From Mactra quadrangularis (Eukaryota; Mollusca; Bivalvia; Venerida; Mactridae), in contig CM046306.1 of NCBI GenBank assembly GCA_025267735.1, forward strand, positions 30,893,919 to 30,957,918: 64,000 bases of DNA, in the 5' to 3' direction. Made by a program: the position numbers and the translations under genes. The notes under the pieces are model-generated. The model was not told where the DNA came from. It did not search any database and worked only from the letters and a program-made list of their open reading frames with translations. Of this stretch, positions 1-10,495 are shown one piece after another; position 1 is the stretch's first letter; the number at the start of each line of letters is the position of its first letter.

Positions 1-1640
1 TACAGCCTTATTTTGAAGCAGCAATAACGAGTGAAGTCATAAAGTCTTTCTACGTTAGAGCTTTTAGGAATGAAGACTATGGTACATAACCATTAAATAA
101 GATCATAACCCTGGCAACCTGTACTGATGAAGACCATGCATAACCATCAAAATCTTGCCCTCCTGTAAAGTTTAGCGCCGATCAACTTCAACCCAGATGA
201 AAATATCTCACCCAATGAGAGTTAAAGGGAAGATGATTTCAAAGTCAGTATATAAACTAAAAAAATGTATCAAACCAAAATAGCCCAACTAAGACCTTAG
301 AGCAGTTCACTTAGAGCACCAGTCCATTTCTATCATGTTATCAAATACTAAAAGGTTGCATGAGTCTGATCAATTCAATGTACAACTCGGTCACTTAAAA
401 TGATATGAATATGTTTTACATCAAAATTAATACAACATGAAAGAAAGCACTTAGCTGTAAGTCACATTGAGTAGATCTACTTCAGTGGTCACTATTCAGA
501 TATGATCTTTCAGACAAACCATACACTAGTAGTTCATTCACCAAGCCACAGTGACCACTTCTCTTCGTAACCCTGAGAAGGGAGGCAATATCAGGTAACC
601 ACCCTTGCCTAAGGGGAGCCTGGAGACAACTGTGGTAAAGGGCAGCCTCACGTTTCCACATCCATAATAGGATGCCACAGATGGATGCAGTTTAAAGTCT
701 TACCCAGGACTAACTGTGAAAAAACTTTCTCACCTTTACTTAAATAAAATTAAAAGAACAAATCATCATTTTAAATCTTTATCATACAAGAATGAAATGA
801 AATTATTAGTATTATTATCATGGAAATCTGAACTATTTCAGACATTGAAGAACTGTGAAATTAAAATGGAAAGGCAACAACTTTTTTCTATGATTTGTTT
901 CCCCAGAAAAATTTGGTGCAATTACCCAAGTCATTTAAAATGCAAGCAAAACAAACTACACAACCCCAATGAAATGGAAATTTATCTACATCTAAGTAAA
1001 CCCAGTTGGTAAGAAAATAAAGATTCATAAAATCTTTGTAAAGCATTGAAACTTCAAATTTTAACTATTAACTAAGTAATCAATTCGATTTTTTTTTTCA
1101 TTTGAATGTCTGCAATTTAGGCAAAATACAACTATTTCGACCCCTCAGTGAGTCTCTTCAGGCGGTGGCACCAAACCTAATTATATAATTAAATCTGGCA
1201 CAGATATCCCCGCTATAGTTGTTTTTATTTTTTTTGTTTCGCTCTTTGTATTTTTGCAACAAAAACATATGATCACAAATATAGTTCAAGTCCGTTAATG
1301 CAAATTTACAGTCACTGTTACAGACTAACTAATATGACTTATTACATATTGTAAGTAATAATTATATAAAAAATTCTGAGTCATGTATTGAAATGTCATT
1401 CATTTCTCACATAAACATTGAAAAACCCTGAAATATTCTGTGACATTGTTGCCTAAACGCACTTTTCAGTACTCAAAGCACAATAGTAATGAAATCAAAT
1501 TTTGCCCAAAGCTGCTGTTCTGCATAACATTTGAATGAGTTAATTTCTTAAATACCCATTATGAGCATTCATTATATAGCAAAAGCTTTGCCAAGACTAT
1601 ACCCATAAATCAGTCTTTTCGGAACATGTGGGGCATGATT
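1..1640. other. Single-copy AT-rich DNA, no gene recognised
   Basis: No open frame here resembles a known protein. The 98-codon frame at 716-1012 has a lysine/asparagine-rich composition expected of AT-rich non-coding DNA. A weak local repeat is visible near 70-150 (two versions of a 'gaagac-atg-cataaccat' string). The stretch 540-700 is slightly more GC-rich but has no long frame or convincing splice signals. Confidence 0.5.
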
Positions 1641-2130
1641 TTAAAATTTACCAAACACACACTGACACGACTCATTACACCCAGTGAAGTCATTTGCAAT
1701 GGCAGTCAAATCTAGAGCGTCTGTATGATGCTTATGAACATGCATTGTCATGAGACTGTTTAGTCTAGATTGAGTCATAGTACTCCTTAGATAAGTTTTG
1801 ATTCTTCGTAAAGCCGAAAATGTCCTCTCACTGGTGGCATTTGTTGCTGGTATAACTAGTAAAATTTTTACCAGTGTCACAACTTCTGAATAGATTGATC
1901 GCATTGACGGTGTCAGCTCGCAAAGATAAGCGAAAATATATCAGATAGTTTAACAGTGCTACATTCTCGCTTTGCAAAGTATGTCCTAAGAGTGTCCAGC
2001 TGAACTTTCGAAGAGTCCATATCAATGTCCTTTGAGTATAATTCTGTCACAATGTGAATTCATCACTTTAGTCCACACTATCGGATTGCACTGCTTTGAT
2101 CAGGAGTTCCTCAGAGTTTTAGAAGAACAA
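1641..2130 (-). pseudogene. hAT-family transposase, decayed 3' end (C-terminal dimerisation region)
   Basis: Read on the minus strand, the last 87 codons (1904 down to the stop at 1641) contain the hAT C-terminal dimerisation signature. It includes SERTFSALRRIKTYLRS, then a conserved LNSLMTMHVHKH stretch, and ends in FGKF followed by a stop. This matches the usual end of hAT transposases annotated in animal genomes, which mediates dimerisation of the DNA-cutting enzyme. Upstream, another frame gives KVQLDTLRTYFAKRECSTVK (about 1950-2010), also hAT-like. It is separated from the signature by a frameshift near 1920-1935, and in-frame stops lie above about 2045. The zinc finger and RNase H-like catalytic core are absent. 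I see no TIRs or 8-bp duplications, so this is a 5'-truncated, multiply broken relic. The family call is confident; the exact hAT clade is not. Confidence 0.85.
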
Positions 2131-2184
2131 TGACAAGTACATTTTTCAGACACCTTTCGCTTAACCAAGATAGAGTGTGAACTC

Positions 2185-2283
2185 TGAGAAACCAACAGAA
2201 GAGAAATAAAGGGCTAGGTATTTAGCATACTGGTGAGAAACCAACAGAAGAAAAAATAAAGGGCTAGGTATTTAGCATACTGG
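2185..2283. repeat. Tandem duplication of a 49-50-bp unit
   Basis: Two adjacent copies, 2185-2233 and 2234-2283, both begin TGAGAAACCAACAGAAG and end TTTAGCATACTGG. They differ only by a small A-rich insertion/substitution in the middle. This is a simple local duplication next to the hAT relic. Confidence 0.9.
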
Positions 2284-2563
2284 TAACTATTGAGATGAGA
2301 AGATGACAAGATCCTAAATGTTTATTGTTACACACTAAATGACTTTATTATATAGCTTATAAATCATACCAATCGACAATCTGCATTGGTACCATGTGAC
2401 CATCCAATATATTTCGGTATTGGATCGAAAAATACATATTATTTTTGTATTGGACTGTTGGGTACATGTGCACTAAATGATGTGATAATGGCTGTGATTG
2501 TTTTGTTGGGGATGATAGCGATGATGGTCATTTCAAGTAAACGAAAGATATATAATAAAAACA

Positions 2564-2720
2564 TTATTATTCATTTTACTGTACAATATGGCATATATTT
2601 GGACTTGTACACAGCTTGAAAAGTCATATTGAACTCGCCTTTTGGCATGTCCAATATGACTTTTCAAGCTGTGTACAAGTCCAAATGTATTTCCGCATTG
2701 TACAGTAAAATGAATAATAA
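2564..2720. repeat. Near-perfect inverted repeat (70-bp arms, about 19-bp loop)
   Basis: The left arm (2564-2631) begins TTATTATTCATTTTACTGTA and the right arm (2651-2720) ends with its exact reverse complement. The arms match along their length except for about five positions in one internal patch (around 2588-2596 and 2688-2696). The loop is about 2632-2650. Either strand transcribed would form a long double-stranded hairpin. It could be a foldback/MITE-type element; no clear target-site duplication is visible. Confidence 0.88.
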
Positions 2721-4309
2721 CCCATAAGTATTGACGATGAATTATTGTTTGATCATAGACGCTATTGGAAAGTAAGTCTATCATAATGGAAGTATTTGTT
2801 TCAATGCATCAGGTATAAGATTTATATGACCAATGTTATCTGTTTATATAGTAATATAATTGACTAAGTAAGTTCAAGACACAACAGAGTTAACGGGCGT
2901 TAACTGTACAACATCGTTATACAGTAGGTAGAAAACTCTAAGCCATCGTATGACCGGCCTCATACCTCAACGGAAGCGAAGACCTATTGTACACCCTTCA
3001 AACTCATCCATTTAAAGTGCAATATCCCACTTTTTTATTGGTGTGGGAAAGGTTCATTATTAATACCCTATACCAGTATCTGAACCTTAAATGACATTCA
3101 AGTCAAGACAAAATATTTCATTAGCTTGAACACAGTTCACTGAAAATCAACATTTGGTGGTGCTTTACTGAGTTTTAACTCATAAACATCTGAAATTTAG
3201 ACAATGCACATCAGGCAAACAAAATCTCCAAGTGTACAAAACAATGGATGGTGTCCATCACAAACAAAATCTTAATAATCACTATAGTAAAACATCAACA
3301 TCTTAGGCATAAGAGATCAGAAGTATGTAACTATTCTGGTAAATACATGTAGATCAATTTTATCATAAGTTTATATTTTTTACATGCTTGTATTGTTCAT
3401 ATATTGTGGTATTCCTATGTGCTTATGGGTAACAGAATAACAGTCTAGCATATAAGGATATATGGAGGAGAGGAAAATTGTTTTATCAAAAACCTGATAC
3501 ATGGGAGATAACCCAAACTTGTTAACCATTAACTTTGAACAGATAGTTTAGATTGTGACTGTAGAATAACAATAAAACAAAAGATGAAACTGTATTTGCC
3601 TATTTACAGAGACTGTATAACAACATTCTTCTAAATGTACCATGTACATATCACTTACAAAGTTCTTTAAAAAAAACATCAATAAAATAGGAATACTCCT
3701 TTTATTAGAATATAAGTATAAAATGTAATTTATAAAAACAAAGGCCAATGAAGTTATTATTCTAATAAGACTTAATACTATATTGATAATATGTCCTTCA
3801 AGAAAACTGAATAAAAAAATAATCAGCTAGATTTTTTAAACTTAGATAAATTCAAAACACATTTATTCACAATTTTTGAGAATAAAAGGATATTTCATAA
3901 AGAAGGTATATCTTTCAGAACTGTTTAAGATCAAAATATTAACAAATAAAACAAACAAAAAATCTAGAAAAACCCAATTATATTTGGCATTTATGTTTTC
4001 CCCCAAAAATGAGTAATTCCAAAACAGATCAGCTTGGCACTTTTAGATGTGCATCAGAGATTACAATTCATAAAAAAAGAAATTAAGTTACAAACATTTC
4101 TGTGTAATCACTACAGTACAACGACAACAACAACAACATCTAAGGCAGAAAAGATCAGCTACATGTAACTTGCATGTTTACAAAACACTACTTTTGCAAG
4201 GAGTATTTTTACCTAATGATTGAATCTGACATGCTTAACTGTTTGTATCAAATTGGAAAAACATATTTGTAAAATAGTAACAAGAAAGATAATGTGGGAG
4301 CCACATTAA
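2721..4309. other. AT-rich spacer with a diverged segmental repeat
   Basis: No coding sequence is recognised. Two segments, about 3277-3332 and 4106-4170, share an ordered series of strings (AATCACTA-AGTA, AACATC, TAGGCA-AA-AGATCAG, ATGTAACT) with small indels. They look like old copies of one dispersed repeat about 830 bp apart. The flanking text, such as 'gtgcatcag' in both, suggests the similarity extends further upstream in weakened form. Confidence 0.45.
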
Positions 4310-6803
4310 AGCCGGATTTTTCCGCATATGGGAACATTGAGAACAAGTTCATGTTGGTACAAAAGAAAGTCATTTGATAAATTGCTTATCAGAAGGTATA
4401 CAAAGGGCGATAATGAATCTTGAAGGAAAAAAAGAGTTTCAGTTACCATATATTTGTCCTATTGTATCTTATCTGATTATTTTGTAGGTATTTGACAAAG
4501 ATGGCATAAGACATGAAAACTATCAATGAAAATAAAGCAAAACTAATGGTATGAAATTGGTAAGAGAATTTAATTTAAAAAATCTTATATGGCAAATGGT
4601 GAATTGTTGAAACAAAATGGCGGGAAAATATGACAGGAAAATGCCAGAATACTTGCTATTGGAGAGATCCAACATACTGAAACCTTTATCATAAAAAATA
4701 CAAAGGGAATAAATCCATATTTAAGCCAGGTAGAGTTGCCATTACTGTCTAATTCTTTCAACAAATGGTATGTAATCATTGTATGAAATTATATAAACAT
4801 CTAACCATAAATGGCAGAGATATCCAACAATATGAAAACTTTAACGCAAAAAAACCAAAGGGAAATAATCCATTATTAGGCCAGGTAGAGTTGCGGTTAC
4901 TGTCTTATTCTTTTCAACAGATGGTATCTAATAATTGTATGAAATTTCGTAAACATCAAGCCATAAATAGCAGAGATATCCAACAATTTGAAAACTTTAA
5001 CGCCAAAAAACAAAGGGAAATAATCTATTATTATGCCAGGTGGAGTTACTGTTACAGTCTCATTCTTTGCAACAGATGGTATGTAATCATTGTATGAAAT
5101 TTCACAAACATCTAACCATAAACAGCAGAGATATCCAACAATTTAAAAACTTTAACGCAAAAATAACAAAGGGAAATAATCCATTATTAAGCCAGGTAGA
5201 GTTGCGGTTAATGTCCAATTCTTTTCAAAAGTTGGTATGTAATCATTGTATGATATTTCATAAACATCTAACCAGAAATAGCAGAGATATCTAACAATTT
5301 GAAAACTTTAACGCAAAATTAAAAAAGTGAAATAATCCATTTCTAAGCCAGGTAGAGTTGTGGTTACTGTCTAATTCTGTGCAACAGATGGTATGTAATC
5401 ATTTTATGAAATTTTATAAACATATAACCATAAATGGCAGAGATATCCAACAATTTGAAAACTTTAACGCAAAATTAAAAAAGGGAAATAATCCATTTTT
5501 AAGCCAGGTAGAGTTGTGGTTACTGTCTAATTCTGTGCAACAGATGGTATGTAATCATTTTATGAAATTTTATAAACATCTAACCAGAAATAGCAGAGAT
5601 ATCTAACAATTTGAAAACTTTAACGCAAAATTAAAAAAGTGAAATAATCCATTTCTAAGCCAGGTAGAGTTGTGGTTACTGTCTAATTCTGTGCAACAGA
5701 TGGTATGTAATCATTTTATGAAATTTTATAAACATATAACCATAAATGGCAGAGATATCCAACAATTTGAAAACTTTAACGCAAAATTAAAAAAGGGAAA
5801 TAATCCATTTTTAAGCCAGGTAGAGTTGTGGTTACTGTCTAATTCTGTGCAACAGATGGTATGTAATCATTTTATGAAATTTTATAAACATCTAACCAGA
5901 AATAGCAGAGATATCTAACAATTTGAAAACTTTAACGCAAAATTAAAAAAGTGAAATAATCCATTTCTAAGCCAGGTAGAGTTGTGGTTACTGTCTAATT
6001 CTGTGCAACAGATGGTATGTAATCATTTTATGAAATTTTATAAACATATAACCATAAATGGCAGAGATATCCAACAATTTGAAAACTTTAACGCAAAATT
6101 AAAAAAGGGAAATAATCCATTTTTAAGCCAGGTAGAGTTGTGGTTACTGTCTAATTCTGTGCAACAGATGGTATGTAATCATTTTATGAAATTTTATAAA
6201 CATCTAACCAGAAATAGCAGAGATATCTAACAATTTGAAAACTTTAACGCAAAATTAAAAAAGTGAAATAATCCATTTCTAAGCCAGGTAGAGTTGTGGT
6301 TACTGTCTAATTCTGTGCAACAGATGGTATGTAATCATTTTATGAAATTTTATAAACATCTAACCATAAATGGCAGAGATATCTAACATTTTAAAAACTT
6401 TAACGCAAAAAAAACAAAGGGAAATAATCCATTATTTAGCCAGGTAGAGTTGTGGTTACTGTCTTAATCTGTTCATCACATGGTATGTTATCATTGCATG
6501 AAGTTTCTGACAACAAATGGCAGAAAAATATGCCAAATTAAACGCAATTGTTAACGACACCAGATATCCAAAATTACAAAGGGCAATAATCCATAATAAA
6601 GCCAGGTAGAGTTGCAGTTATTGTCTTATTCTGTTTATCACATGGTATGTAATCATCGTATAAAGTTTTGTAGAGATCTGACTATAAATGGCAGAAATAT
6701 AAGGTACCTTAAAAACTTTAACGCAATTGTTAATGACACCGGACGCCCACCCGCCCGTGTTTGCCAAACTATTAGCCGAATTTTTTCGTTGAAAAATCCG
6801 GCT
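4310..6803. mobile_element. Candidate non-autonomous element: tandem-repeat core between short inverted repeats
   Basis: AGCCGGATTTTT at 4310-4321 is matched by its reverse complement AAAAATCCGGCT at 6792-6803. Almost everything between them is the 156-bp array described separately. A tandem core of about 160 bp enclosed by short inverted repeats is the published design of bivalve 'pearl' elements and some Helitron-derived non-autonomous elements. The resemblance is structural only, since no transposase is present and I cannot search for the family. The inverted repeat could also be coincidental, because the right copy is also part of a local hairpin. Confidence 0.4.
4570..6740. repeat. 156-bp tandem array with a recent 312-bp dimer amplification
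   Basis: The string GCCAGG(T) recurs at 4725, 4880, 5035, 5191, 5347, 5503, 5659, 5815, 5971, 6127, 6283, 6439 and 6601. The spacing is 155, 155, then 156 bp nine times, then 162 bp. Edge monomers are diverged. The central ones alternate between two monomer types, so 5347-5658, 5659-5970 and 5971-6282 look like three identical 312-bp dimers. Because 156 is 52 codons, each dimer gives an 82-codon plus-strand frame (5358-5606, 5670-5918, 5982-6230) encoding the same AT-biased peptide. I regard these as by-products, not genes. Confidence 0.93.
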
Positions 6804-6805
6804 AA
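6772..6805. repeat. Short hairpin at the right edge of the 156-bp array
   Basis: TTAGCCGAATTTTTTC and GAAAAATCCGGCTAA are inverted copies around a GTT(G) loop. The hairpin sits just past the last array remnant and a short GC-rich patch (6739-6765), where a terminal structure of a mobile element would be expected. Confidence 0.7.
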
Positions 6806-7591
6806 AAAGAAAAAATGAAATATTCACAATTTGATCCCGTAAACAAAATTACTATAACCAGTACTTGAATTACTAAGGTAAATGCATGTATCACTTACAG
6901 TTGATCAAATATCAAATACCGGTATATCAACAACATAGTTAGTTTTTAGATTATTTTCCTTTGTATGTGACTTAATTTGTTTGTTTTATGTTCATAGTAA
7001 ACATAAAAGAGATAATTCACCTAACCAGCATTTCCTGGGAAGAACCAGTACTAGATAATCATCCTCTGTAACTAACTGTCTTCTTCCTAAAATTTATCAG
7101 CTAGCCTCAAGAATATACATAGATGATGAATGAAAATGTATCAAAATGCTTACCATTTTTTGTCATGTTCAGAATCACAGTCGAAAATCTGACTTCAGTC
7201 GACAATGTATAATATCAAAATTTATAGTTGGTAATAAAATGTACATGTCTATCATATGATCACCATTTATTGAAACTCATCCAGAATGGCTGACTATCTT
7301 CATCAACAACTGAAAAGATGAATGAATTATTACAAAACATGTTATGCAGTTATGTAATAATTATATGTATATAAAGGGTCCTTAGTCAGGGCTAGTGAAA
7401 TATTGGGCTAGTGGATTAAGGTGTTTACTAGCCCAACCACGCTAGTAGGGAAAAAATTAATGTAGAGGCACGACTGCAGACTCATTAATGTATATCAAAT
7501 GTGAAACTAATAACAACATGTGAACTATGAAACATATGCTCAATAACATCATAATTCAACATGCCTACAGAAACTTTTTGATCAAAGTGTA
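6806..7591. other. AT-rich spacer, no gene
   Basis: No recognisable protein or RNA. A small inverted repeat with arms TGGGCTAG (7404-7411) and CTAGCCCA (7428-7435) lies in a cluster of GGGCTAGT-like strings (7388-7450). This may be the eroded end of a DNA transposon. Confidence 0.4.
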
Positions 7592-8653
7592 TACAGGGGC
7601 GGATCCAAGGGGTCCAAACTTTTTCTAGGGGGGTCCGAACTTTTTCTAGGGGGGTCAAAACTTTTGAACCACAACCATATTATACACAATTTGCAGAATA
7701 ATGCAACATATTGTAACTCTTCCACTTTCTATGAGTGGGTGTTGAATAATAACGTACTCAGGGGTGGGTTACAGAAATTTATTATATTTAGAAGGCTGTT
7801 TCATCATATAACATCTATTTTATCATATGTGCCAATAAATGGAAACGCGTAAGTATAAATTCATTAAATGCATACAATTAATAAAAGGTTGCTGAAGTAC
7901 AATAACAATTATATAAACATAGCTATATGATACATACAGTATTTTAAACAAAAAGAGACAATAGTACCAATCAATATAATTCGAAATAGAAGGATTTAAG
8001 TAATTACTGAAGGTCAAGTAAGTACATGTACATAGAGCGGAAAAAGTATCTAAAGCCTCTTATCAAAGTAATTAACAAAAATACATTTAAAAAGTAAAAC
8101 ATGTACAATACAATACAAGAATTCACTTACAAATAGGTAATATTTATTTGACCACGCCCAAAGGCAACAACTCAACAGTGTCAAACATCAAAGCCCAAAA
8201 TGAACAAGTCCAGTTCATAACACAATCCAAATCTACAATCTAACTGATGTGACCAGTTCAACGTCTAAAAGCCAACTGACCAGCAACTACAATACACTAC
8301 ACAATTGGGCGGAGCCACAATTCAACAAAACTAGTTTGACAACTAATGTCAAACCACTACCAACCAAACTCATGTAAATCATTTGCTTAAAACAACATAG
8401 CAATCAAAGGATTAAAATTTTAAATATATCAAGGGAGATAATAACTCCAAACATGTAAATGTATACGAGTTATTTCCCCTACTACAATATTAATAATAAA
8501 AACTACATAACCATTAATTCTATGTTAAGCACCACAAAAATTATTTCATGCTACTTTAAAATGACTTACAGCCAAGAAAAATACTTATGGACAGGTACAT
8601 TTTGGAAAATCTAGGGGGCTCTAGACCCCCCTTTGCTAGATCTGCCTATGGTA
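7592..8653. mobile_element. Possible TA-flanked MITE with degenerate ends
   Basis: The left end reads TA then CAGGGGCGGATCCAAGGGG. Reading inward from 8653 on the other strand gives TA, then CCATAGGCAGATCTAGCAAA and a G-run. The ends agree at roughly nine of thirteen positions. Inside the left end a 21-bp string (GGGGTCC-AACTTTTTCTAG) is repeated about three times at 7608-7670. The rest is AT-rich with no coding sequence. End matching is weak, so this is tentative. Confidence 0.3.
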
Positions 8654-8856
8654 TTCTACATGTCATAGCTCTAGATTAAATAAGATTATTGTCCAATTTT
8701 ATTAACCTGCCCTATACATACATTAACGAGAGGTTAATCAGTGCTATTTATAGCTTAGCCGATCGAGCAGAACTTATATGACGTAGGTGATGGAATTCCG
8801 CTATACATCTGTATCGGTGACATGGATTTATTTGATTGTTATGTGCGTGTGTCAAT

Positions 8857-8923
8857 GTGGCACAGTGGATGCAAGTTGCCCTCCGGTACCAGAGATACGT
8901 GGTTTGAATCTCATTAGAACCAC
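8857..8923 (+). ncRNA. tRNA-like sequence with Pol III A and B boxes (SINE-head-like)
   Basis: TGGCACAGTGG (8858-8868) matches the A-box consensus TGGCNNAGTGG completely. GGTTTGAATCT (8901-8911) matches the B box GGTTCGANTCC at nine of eleven positions. The spacing of about 33 bp is normal for a tRNA. The stem pairing is too poor for a functional tRNA, so this is tRNA-derived, either a SINE fragment or an internal Pol III promoter carried by the transposon. Confidence 0.6.
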
Positions 8924-9084
8924 TATTTTTTTTACCATTCAAAATAGTAGTTTACACATTTTCAAAATTTCAATAGATCTCTGTTTTGTACACAATCGTT
9001 TATAATACTACACAATATACATGCAGAGTTTGTCGCGTTGTGAAGTGTGCAGGTGTACGTACTCAGTCCGTCTACTGAATAGAC

Positions 9085-9514
9085 ATGAGTGAAGACTCCA
9101 TAGTTGGAGCAATTGGCTCTAATGCCAAGCGCATTGTCCTCAACGTTTTGAGGTATTTCACTGCCCCACCTACACCGGGTCCTCGTTCCAGCATCCTGCG
9201 GACGGCTCAGGCTACCGGCGTCAGCAAGCGGACGATAGGACGGATCCAGCAGGAGCAGGAGGCATCTGGACAAGTGAAGTCGCCGATCCGGAACTCTAGG
9301 AGGGGTGAATTGTAGAATCAAGGAAGTCGAAGACTTAACCATGACTGTCATGAGGGAGATAGGACCAGACAAGTGGCGTGGTGCCTTTGAGCAAGTGGAC
9401 AAACTCTGCGCCCGCTACCAAGCTACTGACGTCGCTATAGACGATGTTGATGGCTTTTACATCAACCTGGCTGATGACAGCGAGACTGACACCAGCGACA
9501 GTGAGGCTGAATGA
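9085..9514 (+). pseudogene. Transposase remnant: N-terminal HTH joined out of frame to the C-terminal acidic tail
   Basis: The frame from ATG 9085 to the stop at 9313 encodes 76 residues. Residues 13-25 (NAKRIVLNVLRYF) and the helix-turn-helix-like block at about 37-58 (ILRTAQATGVSKRTIGRIQQEQ, split by the conserved G45-V-S turn) are typical of the DNA-binding start of IS630/Tc1-mariner (DDE_3-type) transposases. Downstream, in the +1 frame (about 9310-9514), comes a segment ending ...DGFYINLADDSETDTSDSEAE and a stop. It resembles the acidic C-terminus of the same proteins. The catalytic DDE core, usually a couple of hundred residues, is missing, and the join near 9300-9315 shifts frame. AATAAA follows at 9564 and 9579. 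As it stands only a short DNA-binding peptide could be made from the first frame. Family level is confident; the exact lineage is not. Confidence 0.75.
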
Positions 9515-9563
9515 TTGTCTTTGAATTGTTTTTTGAATTGTTGAATTTATATATGAAACATGT

Positions 9564-9584
9564 AATAAAATATTAACAAAATAA
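9564..9584 (+). promoter_or_regulatory. Polyadenylation signals after the transposase remnant
   Basis: Two AATAAA hexamers (9564-9569 and 9579-9584) lie 50-70 bp after the stop codon at 9512-9514. This is where the cleavage/polyadenylation signal of the ancestral transposase mRNA would be expected, although the DNA is AT-rich and chance matches are possible. Confidence 0.5.
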
Positions 9585-9677
9585 AAAGATAATATGAAAA
9601 GAGACAATGGAAAAAATATATCAAAGAGAGAAAATTTATTAATTGATATTAAAAAAATATAAACAATACTAAAACCC

Positions 9678-9768
9678 ACATTCAGTAGGATTCGAACTCA
9701 CAGCTAAAAAATAAACAGTTATATCGAGAATGTTTGTGTTGGGACTTTACCGATTATACTAAGACGGC
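9678..9768 (-). ncRNA. tRNA-like sequence, opposite orientation, right side of the transposon
   Basis: On the minus strand, TTAGTATAATCGGTAAAG (9745-9762) resembles the D-arm/A box of tRNAs such as tRNA-Asp. AGTTCGAATCC (9688-9698) is a near-perfect B box. The boxes are farther apart than in a mature tRNA, with an A/T-rich insert between them. It is therefore tRNA-derived or intron-bearing-like rather than a working gene. Confidence 0.5.
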
Positions 9769-9921
9769 ATATGGCAATTCGATTCAAATTGTTATACTTA
9801 GCTCTGATAACTGTCAATCTGTGCGCATTAGAGCATATCGAGGGAATACTCCGGCTTTAAATAGTATCTCATTATGACGTGTATGCATGCAGACCCGGCA
9901 GGTTAATAAAATTGGACAATA

Positions 9922-10223
9922 CAGGTCCTTGATACTATGCACCATAAAATACAAGTAAATTTTAAAATTACAATCAAATAGTTAAAACAATAGATACTCA
10001 CATAAGACCTGTCTTGCTGTTTAACCTTTATAGACACCATTACACATAAGTTACCATCTATCATTTCTTATATACATGTAGTTGATACTCATGCATAGAT
10101 ATATGTATAACTATCTGGCCTGAAAGAATAAAATAACACACATAGCCATCATATATTTTAAAAATTCATTGATCAAAGACTAATTCAATTCAATTGTCAG
10201 ACACTTTAAGCTATTGGGTTTAT
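9922..10223. other. AT-rich spacer, nothing recognised
   Basis: No coding frame of interest, no repeat beyond TACATGTA-type strings. Confidence 0.4.
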
Positions 10224-10495
10224 TCAGGCACGTAGGAAGCATTTTCAGATTGGGGGAGGCGGGCTAATTTGTTGCGACTTATTTTAAGAAGAAGAAAGTG
10301 TTTCCTACACTGTATTTGAGCATCTTGTTCCATAAAAAGTGTTTGCAATATTGATTTTGCTGAAAAGGCACACTTGTTTCAATCAATTTAGTTAGACAGA
10401 TTAAATAACGATCATCAATCACTATAACTGCTGAAAATATTGGGGGGGGGGGGGGCTAAGACTCCCATAGCCTCCTCCTGTTCCTACGGGCCTGA
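10224..10495. mobile_element. MITE, family 'CAGGCNCGTAGGA', copy 1
   Basis: The left end TCAGGCACGTAGGAA (10224-10238) is matched by TTCCTACGGGCCTGA at 10481-10495, with one mismatch over 15 bp. The interior includes GGGGGAGGCGGGCTAATT near the left end and a run of about 14 G (10442-10455) near the right. There is no coding capacity. A clean target duplication is not seen. Confidence 0.75.

Larger units (their letters stand above)
8689..9919 (+). mobile_element. Internally deleted Tc1/mariner (IS630)-superfamily transposon
   Basis: The 23-bp TIRs at 8689-8711 (TTGTCCAATTTTATTAACC...) and 9897-9919 are exact reverse complements. Each is flanked directly by TA (8687-8688 and 9920-9921), the target duplication typical of this superfamily. 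The 1231-bp interior holds a transposase gene reduced to its two ends (9085-9514), polyadenylation signals, and tRNA-like sequences in opposite orientations near each side. Perfect TIRs suggest recent mobility, necessarily driven by a transposase supplied from elsewhere. Confidence 0.9.

Noticed and set aside
2386..2619. 77-codon hydrophobic frame as a small membrane protein
   Set aside because: It overlaps the left arm of the hairpin, has no homologous feel, and AT-rich DNA readily gives such frames.
5358..6230. Three identical 82-codon frames as a small gene family
   Set aside because: They are the same 312-bp satellite dimer; start and stop are at fixed repeat positions and codon content mirrors the AT bias.
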